A stretch of DNA of 45,715 nt from an uncultured Desulfuromonadales bacterium (GTDB taxonomy: Bacteria; Desulfobacterota; Desulfuromonadia; Desulfuromonadales; Geopsychrobacteraceae): assembly GCA_947259685.1 (NCBI GenBank), contig CAMYNC010000066.1:1-45715 (forward strand), given 5' to 3'. Positions 16,176 through 23,299 of this stretch are shown in pieces. A program made the position numbers and the translations under genes. Each line of letters opens with the position of its first letter. Positions within the stretch are counted from its first letter, which is position 1. Below the pieces are notes generated by a model, which did no database searches, was not told the DNA's origin, and saw nothing but the letters and a program-made list of their open reading frames with translations.

Positions 16176-18086
16176 TCATCCTCCGAACGCCTTCTGGATG
16201 TCGTCAAGCGACGAGTGCGCAGTCGTCGGGGATGGGCTCATGGCAAGGTCGGCCGCTACCTCTGGCGCAACCATCGCCGGGTCCAGCGACATCACGACGT
16301 AGCCGCCGACGGCACCAGCGCCGAAGCCCGGAGCGAAAATCTGGGTCCGTTTAGAGATGGCCCCCTCGTAGACGGCGTCCGCCATGGCGATTGGGATACT
16401 CGCCGCAGAGGCGTTGCCGACTTCGGCGATGTTAAAGTAAATGTCATTGGCATCGATGCCCTGGGGCACGGCGATATCGATGATCATATTCTTGTTGGCT
16501 TGATGGGGCACGATCATGTCGACCTCGAGCCCGAGTTCGGAAACCTCGCCCATCATCTGGTTCAGGTAGCGCTTGACCAAGGCTTTGACCTCGGGGCCAT
16601 AGACCGTGATGTCGTTGTCGAAATCATGGTTGGGCCAGATGATGGAATTCACCTGACTGAAGGGACCGCTCGCATAGGTCTGGACCACATGAATGTCACG
16701 TTTGCCTTCGGACGGCGCGATCACGACCGCAGCCGCCCCGTCACCAAAGATCATGCGCGACGGTCGTGCATTGCCGATTTTGTCCGAGAACTTCTCGGCC
16801 AAGACCAGCAAAACCGGACGTTCAATCTCTTGCAGCAGGCGGACCGCCTCGGCGACGCCATACGGGAACCCGGCGCAGGCAGCCACGATGTCGGCCGAGC
16901 AATGGGTCTGCATGATGCCCAGTTGGCCCGAGAGCCAGGTTGCGGTCGAAGGAATCAGTCTTTCCGAGGTGCAGGTGCAGAACAACACCGCACCGATCTC
17001 GGCGGGCCCTCGACCAGCATGCTTCATCGCTGCCCGCGCGGCCTCGAGGGCGATGTTCTCCAGGGGCTCGGCCGTGTAGCGGCGCCGTTCGATGCCCGTT
17101 TTTTCGGCGATTTCCTCCGCGCTCATCGGGGACCAGGAAGGCGGGGAGTTGCGCACCACATCCTCGTTGTTGCAGATGACCTCGCCCTTGCGGATGGCGA
17201 GCGCCTCGATTTTCGGCTGGATCGGAGCATCGTCGCCAATCACGATCGGCGGCAGCGGCCGCACAGGTTCGACGGCAGGGGTTGGCGTCGGCACTTGTGC
17301 GGCGCTGGTCGTTCCGCTCTTCACGCGATTGATGAAGTCGAGCACCTCGCGATTTTTCGGATGGAACAGCACGACGACATCGTCATCCTTCATTTCGGCA
17401 AGGGGCTTCAGCCTGGCTCGGCTCCGATCCCAGGGGTGCTGGTTGTGCAGTACCATGGCCCACCGCCGCAGCGCCTCGAGCTCGGGCTGCTCCTCTGCGG
17501 CATCGAGGATGTCGTCGACGCAGTAGCGCCGGTGGTCGGGATTGTAGCCCCCGAGGGTGGTTGTCATCGCATCAGGGGTGGCAAGCGCCTCGGCAATCGT
17601 GGCCTTAATCGGGGGGAGTTCCTTGGCCTGATAGAGCTTGTTCGAGAAGACGTCGAAGAGCATGCGGAACAGTTCATCCTCAGCCGTTGCGTTCAGCTTC
17701 GCCGGCAGTTTTCCGTAGGCGTCGAGAACGCTTGCGGACTTTGCTTCGCGATCCCCCCATGGCCGCAGGAGAGGCACGAACACGTCCTTACGGGTACGCG
17801 GCACATCGCGCCAGCGCGTCGGCCGCTTGTCGTACATCGCCAGCGCAAAACGGTTTGCCCAGAAAAGGTTCAAACCGATGTCGCGCAACAGGTCGTAGCG
17901 CGTCGAATAGTTTCCGGCGGCTGCCCGCTCGGCGATTTCGGTGCCCGTCGGAGCCTTCACTTCGAAGTCCCGACGAATGATGGCCTTCAACTGGTCGAGA
18001 TCGGCGATGATCGAGAAGTCGAGCTCGACGAAGATGCTCGTGGGAAACACCAGCCTTCCGTGTTTGTTCAGTCTGAACGGTTTCAT
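16176..18086 (-). CDS. KAS III-like 3-oxoacyl synthase with ~300-residue N-terminal extension
   Basis: A condensing enzyme of the FabH/thiolase superfamily, 636 residues; the start at 18086 follows GAGGAGG. Residues ~330-636 form the KAS III domain with a complete triad: Cys404 in DIVAACAGFPYG, His528 in VPHQANKNM and Asn558 in EVGNASAAS; GFGAGAVGGYVV closes the fold. The first ~300 residues are mainly helical, Arg-rich, match no family I know, and are joined by a Pro/Thr/Val-rich linker near 290-310. FabH itself is ~320 residues. It lies ~200 bases upstream of a malonyl-CoA-type carboxylase and two SDR remnants. This makes decarboxylative condensation of acyl-CoA with malonyl-CoA, as known for the acetoacetyl-CoA synthase NphT7, a reasonable guess. 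A role in lipid or polyketide synthesis is the alternative. Confidence 0.8.
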   Translation of the reverse strand: MKPFRLNKHGRLVFPTSIFVELDFSIIADLDQLKAIIRRDFEVKAPTGTEIAERAAAGNYSTRYDLLRDIGLNLFWANRFALAMYDKRPTRWRDVPRTRKDVFVPLLRPWGDREAKSASVLDAYGKLPAKLNATAEDELFRMLFDVFSNKLYQAKELPPIKATIAEALATPDAMTTTLGGYNPDHRRYCVDDILDAAEEQPELEALRRWAMVLHNQHPWDRSRARLKPLAEMKDDDVVVLFHPKNREVLDFINRVKSGTTSAAQVPTPTPAVEPVRPLPPIVIGDDAPIQPKIEALAIRKGEVICNNEDVVRNSPPSWSPMSAEEIAEKTGIERRRYTAEPLENIALEAARAAMKHAGRGPAEIGAVLFCTCTSERLIPSTATWLSGQLGIMQTHCSADIVAACAGFPYGVAEAVRLLQEIERPVLLVLAEKFSDKIGNARPSRMIFGDGAAAVVIAPSEGKRDIHVVQTYASGPFSQVNSIIWPNHDFDNDITVYGPEVKALVKRYLNQMMGEVSELGLEVDMIVPHQANKNMIIDIAVPQGIDANDIYFNIAEVGNASAASIPIAMADAVYEGAISKRTQIFAPGFGAGAVGGYVVMSLDPAMVAPEVAADLAMSPSPTTAHSSLDDIQKAFGG

Positions 18087-18328
18087 AAGTCCTCCTCGCT
18101 GCTGATAACTGATAGAAAATTGCTTTCTCGAGGATTGAGCCTGCGGCGCTTGCGACCGCCTTCCCGCTGGTTTTCGTCCGAAATGTAGTCCAATCGAAGT
18201 TATGGGTTTGAAGGAAGAGGGGAGCGATGATTCTAAGATACCCTGCAAAATAGCATGCTTCAAATGAGGCTCTTACGTCCCCTGCGTCTCAAAACTTTGA
18301 ACTTTTGAGAAACGCCGTGTTCTTGCCG

Positions 18329-18430
18329 CTACTGCTTGTCGATGAAAAGTCGATTAAATATCTGATGAATAGAAGGTCGTCTGACTGGATTGACTCGGCA
18401 AAAGGCCGCGATGATGGGCATTCTTTCCAT
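18329..18430 (-). CDS. Possible 33-residue peptide of unknown function
   Basis: A near-ideal AGGAGG lies eight bases before ATG at 18430, opening a 33-codon frame that begins MERMPIIAAFCRVNPVRR. There is no recognisable domain. A longer frame through the same stop (from 18523) has no binding site. It lies upstream of the KAS III-like gene on the same strand. It may be a leader peptide, a small protein, or the front of a gene lost by deletion, which is common in this stretch. Confidence 0.35.
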   Translation of the reverse strand: MERMPIIAAFCRVNPVRRPSIHQIFNRLFIDKQ

Positions 18431-19137
18431 TATGAGTTCCTCCTGTGCGCTATCTCGATTAAAATAGAACTCCGTTTTATCTGATAGTTCAATTATAATA
18501 AATGCATCTTCAGGTTCAAGCATTTATTGAAAGAATTATTTCTTACCAAAACAGAATGAATAATTCTTCAATCACAACTTATGTTGTTATGATCCACCAT
18601 AAGGTAAATGTGGTCCTTCTGCGTGTTGTTGAGAACCATTCGTAAGACAAAAATGGCCCAACCTGATTCCAAATGGTTGGGACATCTTGTATGTTGTGCA
18701 GCAATGGGGGTCTGCTTTGCCTTAGGACAAATAGCACATATCGCCATGTCAAAAATCAGGATTTTACTTTCGAAAATAATTTCGAGGCTCTGCTCATTCG
18801 CAAAAGTAGAGAGTTTAAATAATCCGGCCAAACCCGTAAAATTGTTTGTGGCATTGAAACCCGCCGGCGATAAATGCTTCGAGCGTTATGCTGACTTTTT
18901 AAGCCTTGAACTCAACTGCTTTAATCTCTGTGGGTTCAATTCCCCGTTCCTTTGGACGAAAGCTGGCTGAAAGCCAGCTAGTTGGGACGCGCAGTTAATA
19001 ATCCGCTGCTTGCGACGGGGTGCTTTATTCCACTCCAGAAGAGGGTGTTGATGGATACCCCCCTTTTGAAAAATATCAACACGTAGTAAAAAGAGCATGA
19101 AATGTTCGTGGGTGTAATTTAGTGGAAGGAATTGATT
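18431..19137. other. AT-rich stretch without a recognised gene
   Basis: About 700 bases. Open frames of 87 codons (minus) and 120 codons (plus) overlap here, but neither has a binding site or any familiar motif. The DNA is visibly more AT-rich than its neighbours and probably represents decayed sequence. The last bases hold the AAGGA leader of the lipoprotein gene at 19138. Confidence 0.35.
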
Positions 19138-20094
19138 GTGAAAAAGTTACTCTTTTGTGCTTGCCTGCTCTCTCTAACAGCTGTGACCGCTTGTGCTCCG
19201 TTAAACACTTTTCAGGCAGAGGAATATAAATACGAAAAACCACGCGTTGCCATTTTGGAATTTGACAATAAAGCGTCGTTAAATCGTCAATGGAAACTGA
19301 GCAACGGGATGCGAGATCTGCTTGTCGATGCGCTGGTTAAAACGAACAGGTACACTGTTTTGACCCGCAGAGACCTTGATGTCGTCCTCTCTGAACTTGA
19401 TATCCAACAAGATTCGGCCTTCCGAAAAGAAGGAAAACTTCAGCAAGGAAAGCTCAAAAACCTCGAGTACTTGATTAAAGGGGCTGTGACTGATTTTTCA
19501 CATATTGGCGGGGGGGCCCTGCGAGTCATTGGCAGCAAGTTTGGCGTCGGGGGCAGCGGGGATGTCGCGGTTGTTTCGGTAACGATTTATGTCATCAAGG
19601 TAGAAAGTCGCGAAATTGTTGCGAGTAAAAGTATGGAAGGTACAGCTAGTGCCGGCTCAGTCGATTTTAAAACAACTTATAATAATGTCGGGTTCGGGGG
19701 AAAAGCTTTCTTTCGGACGCCGCTGGGAAAAGCAACCCAAGAAGTTATGGAAGAATGCCTTGTGGAAATAGGCAAAGCAATTGCCACAGAAGCATGGCAT
19801 CCTTCTGTGGTTAAGGTCGACGGAGGCCGAACAATCATCAGCGGAGGAACTGACCGACACATTACGCTAGGGTCCGAGTGGGCCGCATACACTGAAGGCG
19901 AGCCGCTGGTGGATCCGAAAACTGGGGATGTTTTAGGTCGGGAGCCAGGTATTCTTTCGGGACGCATTCGGGTGATCGAGGTAAAGGATAAATACTCTGT
20001 TGCGGAGATCCAAAACGGAAACTTTCGTAAAGGTCAGGTGCTCTGGCCGGCCGAACAGATTGTTAAAGAAAAACAACTAGAGGTAAATCGCTAG
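19138..20094 (+). CDS. CsgG-like lipoprotein
   Basis: A 318-residue exported lipoprotein. A GTG start at 19138 is preferred to the TTG two codons earlier because AAGGA then sits seven bases away. The signal peptide KKLLFCACLLSLTAVTAC ends in a lipobox with Cys19. The body follows the CsgG/LpoB-like pattern: RVAILEFDNKASLNRQWKLS, a GMRDLLVDALVKTNRYTVLT region and LEYLIKGAVTDFS, then a Gly-rich stretch and VSVTIYVIKVESREIVASKS. CsgG proper is a nonameric outer-membrane curli exporter, but most relatives are uncharacterised periplasmic lipoproteins. The C-terminal ~80 residues (about 240-318) look like a FlgT/SH3-type β domain. In other genomes such genes are followed by two small lipoprotein genes; here only a 16-codon frame follows, so the operon looks truncated. 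Confidence 0.8.
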   Translation: MKKLLFCACLLSLTAVTACAPLNTFQAEEYKYEKPRVAILEFDNKASLNRQWKLSNGMRDLLVDALVKTNRYTVLTRRDLDVVLSELDIQQDSAFRKEGKLQQGKLKNLEYLIKGAVTDFSHIGGGALRVIGSKFGVGGSGDVAVVSVTIYVIKVESREIVASKSMEGTASAGSVDFKTTYNNVGFGGKAFFRTPLGKATQEVMEECLVEIGKAIATEAWHPSVVKVDGGRTIISGGTDRHITLGSEWAAYTEGEPLVDPKTGDVLGREPGILSGRIRVIEVKDKYSVAEIQNGNFRKGQVLWPAEQIVKEKQLEVNR

Positions 20095-20157
20095 AAAGAG
20101 CAGCGGTTGGCAATGGGACCATTCAATTTATAAACGAAGCTGCAAAGGAGTCGTGAT

Positions 20158-20208
20158 ATGAAATCTTCAACAATTACGCCCCTGAGAGTTGGTCCCGAAC
20201 TTCGTTAA
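20158..20208 (+). pseudogene. 16-codon remnant of a gene downstream of the CsgG-like lipoprotein
   Basis: AAAGGAG lies seven bases before an ATG, giving MKSSTITPLRVGPELR and a stop. The good initiation signal 63 bases after a lipoprotein gene suggests the intact start of the next operon gene, cut off by a deletion that brought in the EAL-tail remnant on the opposite strand. A real 16-residue peptide cannot be excluded. Confidence 0.45.
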
Positions 20209-20230
20209 CCCGCTGTTCTCTGCCAGCCGG

Positions 20231-20350
20231 CTAAAGCAGCGCAGCCATCGCCGCAGCACTCTGCGGCCGCCAGAAATAAAAGCCCTGGACCTCTTCGCAG
20301 CTTTGCCAGCGCAGCAAGCAAGCATCATCTGCACTGGCAAAGTCTGGCGC
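20231..20350 (-). pseudogene. C-terminal tail of an EAL-type c-di-GMP phosphodiesterase
   Basis: The minus strand encodes DFASADDACLLRWQSCEEVQ, then GFYFWRPQSAAAMAALL and a stop at 20231-20233. This matches the end of EAL domains (LGCDEVQGYYFSRPLPAxxFxxLL). Only ~40 residues remain and the rest of the domain is missing upstream. It lies just downstream of a small gene on the same strand (20410-20688). Confidence 0.6.
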
Positions 20351-20409
20351 TGCTGCTCGGCCGCAGTTCAAGCAACGGGCTGGGGGCGGGCTCTTGCAGC
20401 ATAAGCACC

Positions 20410-20688
20410 TCAGCCGACCAGGCTCGAGGCTTGCGGTTCCAGTTGAACCTGCGCGGCGCGGGACTGGAATAGCCGGTTCAGGACAATATCGATCTGCTGC
20501 GGGGTCATCCAGCCATGGGTAAAGCAGATTGCCCCGATCACCCGGTGGGTGCGTCCGGCCCGGCGATCAGCCAGCTGTTCAGTGAGCGCCTGCTGCAGTT
20601 GCATAGAGCTGAGAAAACCTTTTTCTACGGCGATGCTGCCAAACCGCTGACAATAGGGATCGGTGCTGCTGCGATGCTCTGGTGCCAT
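20410..20688 (-). CDS. Small conserved hypothetical protein
   Basis: A 92-residue soluble protein. The start at 20688 has AGGAGG upstream, though close (four bases); the frame is open 23 codons further. The core runs FGSIAVEKGFLSSMQLQQAL, then a basic stretch (ADRRAGRTHR), then VIGAICFTHGWMTPQQIDIV and NRLF. This reads as two helical repeats of the type 'same role/late binding - x - QLxxAL', similar in style to the N-terminal domain of GspE/PilB-type ATPases. I recall similar short proteins in Geobacter-type genomes but cannot name a function. It follows the GDPD gene, with the same orientation and a 65-base gap. Confidence 0.55.
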   Translation of the reverse strand: MAPEHRSSTDPYCQRFGSIAVEKGFLSSMQLQQALTEQLADRRAGRTHRVIGAICFTHGWMTPQQIDIVLNRLFQSRAAQVQLEPQASSLVG

Positions 20689-20753
20689 GCTGCCTCCTCT
20701 TCTTCCCCCCAAGTCCTTCGGGATAAACGGCGGCAGGTGTTGGCGCAATGGCG

Positions 20754-21473
20754 TCACCCGCCGTGAAAAGACGACCCCTGTTCGCCCAAAAACCGCTGAG
20801 GAAAATCACTGAAGATTCCATCCAGTCCCCAACCACGCAAGCGCTGCAGGGTCTCGGCATCGTTCACCGTGTAGGCCAGAAGTTTCCGACCAGACTGCTG
20901 GACTTCAGCAATCAACTCTCTGGTGATACTCGATTTTTCCAGATGTACAGACCAGGCGCCGAGCTCTTCAGCCAGCTGGCGAAGCGCTGGACTGTCCTGC
21001 TCTGCGACCGGCGCCAAACGGATCTGGGGTAGCAGTTGCGCAAACAGTGTTAACTCTTCCTCATACAAAGATGATGCCAATATATTGTCTGCTGGGATCA
21101 ACCCGGCAGCTTTTCGCTGCTTTAACAGCCTGGCAACCGGTTCGGCGGTCCCCGCCCCCTTAAGTTCAACATTGACACAGGCCCGGCCGGACGCCAGATC
21201 GAGAACCTCGCTCAGCAGCGGGATTTTTTCGCCCTGCCCGGCGTCCAGCTGGCGTAACTGGGCCAGCGGCATTTCCCCGACCGCCCCCCGGCCGCTGGTG
21301 GTTCTCGCAAGGGTCTCGTCATGGATCACCACCAGCTCGCCATCAGCCGAGAGTTGTACGTCCAGTTCCAGCCAGTTGGCGCCGGCAGCAAGCGCCTGCG
21401 CAAAGGCCAACAGGGTGTTTTCAGGAAAATCGCCGCTGGCGCCGCGGTGGGCGATGATGATGAAATCGTTCAT
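20754..21473 (-). CDS. Glycerophosphodiester phosphodiesterase (GDPD family)
   Basis: Hydrolyses glycerophosphodiesters from phospholipid turnover to glycerol-3-phosphate and an alcohol. At 239 residues it matches cytoplasmic UgpQ-type enzymes, and no signal peptide is present. Motifs: IIAHRGASGDFPENTLLAF at the N-terminus (catalytic His, Glu), ELDVQLSADGELVVIHDETL (metal-binding Glu, Asp and catalytic His), NVELKG, and AYTVND near the end. The start at 21473 follows AGGAG; the open frame extends 61 codons upstream without support. It sits beside the phosphate uptake operon, which fits a phosphate-scavenging role, though a terminator (21587) separates them. Confidence 0.9.
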   Translation of the reverse strand: MNDFIIIAHRGASGDFPENTLLAFAQALAAGANWLELDVQLSADGELVVIHDETLARTTSGRGAVGEMPLAQLRQLDAGQGEKIPLLSEVLDLASGRACVNVELKGAGTAEPVARLLKQRKAAGLIPADNILASSLYEEELTLFAQLLPQIRLAPVAEQDSPALRQLAEELGAWSVHLEKSSITRELIAEVQQSGRKLLAYTVNDAETLQRLRGWGLDGIFSDFPQRFLGEQGSSFHGG

Positions 21474-21493
21474 GTCTGTTCTCCTATGGTCGC

Positions 21494-21561
21494 GGGCGCC
21501 ACTTTTGGCGCCCCTACCGGTCATTTGAAAAAACCCTTGGAGGGGCGAGACATGTCTCGCT
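21494..21561. repeat. Pair of GGGGCG-type palindromes
   Basis: GGGCGCCA / TGGCGCCC at 21494-21513 (loop CTTT) and the perfect 16-base palindrome GCGAGACATGTCTCGC at 21546-21561, each next to an AGGGGC or CCCCT edge. They lie upstream of the GDPD start and downstream of phoU. The shared GGGGCG edge also occurs at 4907. They may be REP-like repeats. Confidence 0.5.
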
Positions 21562-21580
21562 CGTCTAACTTCACAAACAC

Positions 21581-21604
21581 AAAAAAGCCACCCCGAAGGG
21601 TGGC
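21581..21604 (-). terminator. Intrinsic terminator behind phoU
   Basis: Seven-base stem GCCACCC / GGGTGGC with CGAA loop at 21587-21604. In minus-strand reading it is followed by a T6 run (21586-21581). It lies ~50 bases after the phoU stop, so it ends the pst operon transcript. Confidence 0.9.
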
Positions 21605-21652
21605 TGGCAAACCTCCGGTGTCCCAGAGGCCAGTATAACAGCTGACAATTTT

Positions 21653-22321
21653 TCACAGGCAGGTCTGGAAACCGCCGTGACGGATGATCTCACCGTCAAC
21701 CTGATAGACCACATCTTCGGCAATGTTGGTTGCCAGGTCGCCCATCCGCTCCAGGTAGCGGGAGATCGACAGGTAGTAAACCAGGCCATCCAGGTAAGTC
21801 GGGTCGTCGCGGATCGCCTCTTTGACCTTGGCGAAGTTCCCCTTGTGCATAGCATCGACCTCATCATCCAGCGTGATGGTCTGACGCGCCAGCTCGGTAT
21901 CCTTTTCGACCAGCGCATCGAGGCTCATCTTCAGCATCTTTTCCACCAGCTTGGCCATTGTGGCGATATCGTAGGGACATTCAATTTTAATCACCCCGCT
22001 CAGATCAACCGCGCGTTCGGCGATGTTCACTGCAAAGTCGGCCACCCGCTCCAGGTCGTTATTGATTTTCAGCACCGAAACGATAAAACGCAGGTCGGTG
22101 GCGACCGGCTGGTGCAGGGCGAGGACCTTCAAGCACTCCTCCTCCAGCTCGATCTCCATATTATCGATCTGCGGATCGCCATCCTTGACCATCTCGGCCA
22201 GCTTGCGGTCCCCGGTCAATAACGCCTGAACCGCCTGCTGCACCCGCCCCTCCACTTCGGCACTTAAGGCCAGAAGCATTTTTTTCAGGTTATTCAGTTC
22301 CTGCTGCATCAAAACTGCCAT
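21653..22321 (-). CDS. phoU: Phosphate transport regulator PhoU
   Basis: Negative regulator linking the Pst transporter to PhoR; it lowers PhoR signalling and Pst uptake when phosphate is ample. The 222 residues form two PhoU repeats, each a three-helix bundle. The metal-binding signatures are visible as DLERVADFAVNIAERA (about residues 89-104) and YLERMGDLATNIAEDV near the end of the second repeat. AAGGAGAG precedes the ATG. It is the last gene of pstSCAB-phoU, but the gap to pstB (187 bases) is far larger than the other operon gaps and contains a long palindrome. Confidence 0.95.
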   Translation of the reverse strand: MAVLMQQELNNLKKMLLALSAEVEGRVQQAVQALLTGDRKLAEMVKDGDPQIDNMEIELEEECLKVLALHQPVATDLRFIVSVLKINNDLERVADFAVNIAERAVDLSGVIKIECPYDIATMAKLVEKMLKMSLDALVEKDTELARQTITLDDEVDAMHKGNFAKVKEAIRDDPTYLDGLVYYLSISRYLERMGDLATNIAEDVVYQVDGEIIRHGGFQTCL

Positions 22322-22372
22322 TTAATTCTCTCCTTGTATTTTCCTGCCTGGAATCACGGGTATGTGGTGGAT

Positions 22373-22480
22373 GAAGAGGGCGCATGCTTGTACTGGATGA
22401 GATTCGTAGAAATCTGAGCTGAACTGATGTTCAGCGGCGATTTCTGCGGAGCTCAGACAGTTCAATGATGCGTCCTCTTC
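22373..22480. repeat. 108-bp imperfect palindrome between pstB and phoU
   Basis: Two 52-base arms (22373-22424 and 22429-22480) face each other around a TGAT loop without any gap. About 40 of 52 positions pair by my count; the ends (GAAGAGG / CCTCTTC) and centre (GCTGAAC / GTTCAGC) pair best. In RNA it would be a single long hairpin. A second small stem, ATGCCTG / CAGGCAT, follows at 22490-22509 by the pstB stop. It may be a miniature transposable element or an mRNA-processing/attenuation stem separating phoU expression from pstB. Confidence 0.75.
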
Positions 22481-22508
22481 GCCGCGTAAATGCCTGTGGT
22501 TTCAGGCA

Positions 22509-23282
22509 TCATCCAAATCTACCAGTGATGTAATCTTCGGTCTGTTTATTCTGCGGCTTGACGAACAGCTGATCAGTCAAGCCATACTCTATCAAATTGC
22601 CCTCGAACAGAAAGGCGGTGTTGTCTGACACGCGTGCCGCCTGCTGCATATTGTGGGTGACAATGATGATGGTGAAGTTTTCCCGCAATTCGCCGATCAA
22701 TTCTTCGACCCGCGCGGTCGATTTGGGGTCGAGAGCGCTGCAGGGTTCGTCCATCAAAATGACTTTCGGGTTGACGGCGATCGCCCGGGCGATGCAAAGC
22801 CGCTGCATCTGACCACCGGAAAGGCCCAGGGCACTATCCTGTAACCGGTCTTTGACCTCGTCCCAGAGCGCCGCACCTTTCAAACTGGTTTCGACCCGCT
22901 CATCGAGCAACGCTTTAGCATTCTCGCCGGCAATCCGCAGGCCATAGATGACATTCTCATAAATCGATTTCGGGAAGGGATTCGATTTCTGAAAAACCAT
23001 GCCGACCTGACGACGCAGTTCGATAATGTCGGTTTTGCGGTCGTAGATATTCTGCCCGTCGAGAATCACCTTGCCTTCGACTCGGCTGATATCGATCAGG
23101 TCATTCATGCGGTTGAAGCAGCGCAGCAAGGTGCTCTTGCCGCAGCCGGAGGGGCCGATCAGCGCGGTGACCTGCTTTTCCGGAAAAGCGATGTCGACGC
23201 CGTGAATCGCCCGCGAATCGCCATAGTAAAAGCGCAGGTCTTCGACTTCGATGACCGGATTGTCAATCTTGTGTGCATTCAT
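22509..23282 (-). CDS. pstB: Phosphate ABC transporter ATP-binding protein PstB
   Basis: ATPase that powers phosphate import through PstC-PstA at the inner membrane. The 257-residue length is standard. Walker [10 protein letters not shown], the PstB-typical [12 protein letters not shown], signature [16 protein letters not shown], Walker [14 protein letters not shown] and the switch His in [16 protein letters not shown] are all present. It starts 17 bases after pstA; the AGGAG before the start is a little far (about 13 bases). All catalytic residues are intact. Confidence 0.97.
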   Translation of the reverse strand: MNAHKIDNPVIEVEDLRFYYGDSRAIHGVDIAFPEKQVTALIGPSGCGKSTLLRCFNRMNDLIDISRVEGKVILDGQNIYDRKTDIIELRRQVGMVFQKSNPFPKSIYENVIYGLRIAGENAKALLDERVETSLKGAALWDEVKDRLQDSALGLSGGQMQRLCIARAIAVNPKVILMDEPCSALDPKSTARVEELIGELRENFTIIIVTHNMQQAARVSDNTAFLFEGNLIEYGLTDQLFVKPQNKQTEDYITGRFG

Positions 23283-23299
23283 AAGTTTCTATCCAACTC

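Noticed and set aside
16215..18188. 657-codon plus-strand frame
   Set aside because: It is the reverse-strand shadow of the KAS III-like gene in GC-rich DNA, rich in Asp, His, Arg and Gly and without domains.
18568..18970. Overlapping 87- and 120-codon frames on opposite strands
   Set aside because: Neither has a ribosome binding site or recognisable motif, and neither could be preferred.
22490..22509. Small stem ATGCCTG / CAGGCAT as terminator of pstB
   Set aside because: It overlaps the pstB stop and lacks a T-run in the minus direction. It is noted only with the long palindrome.
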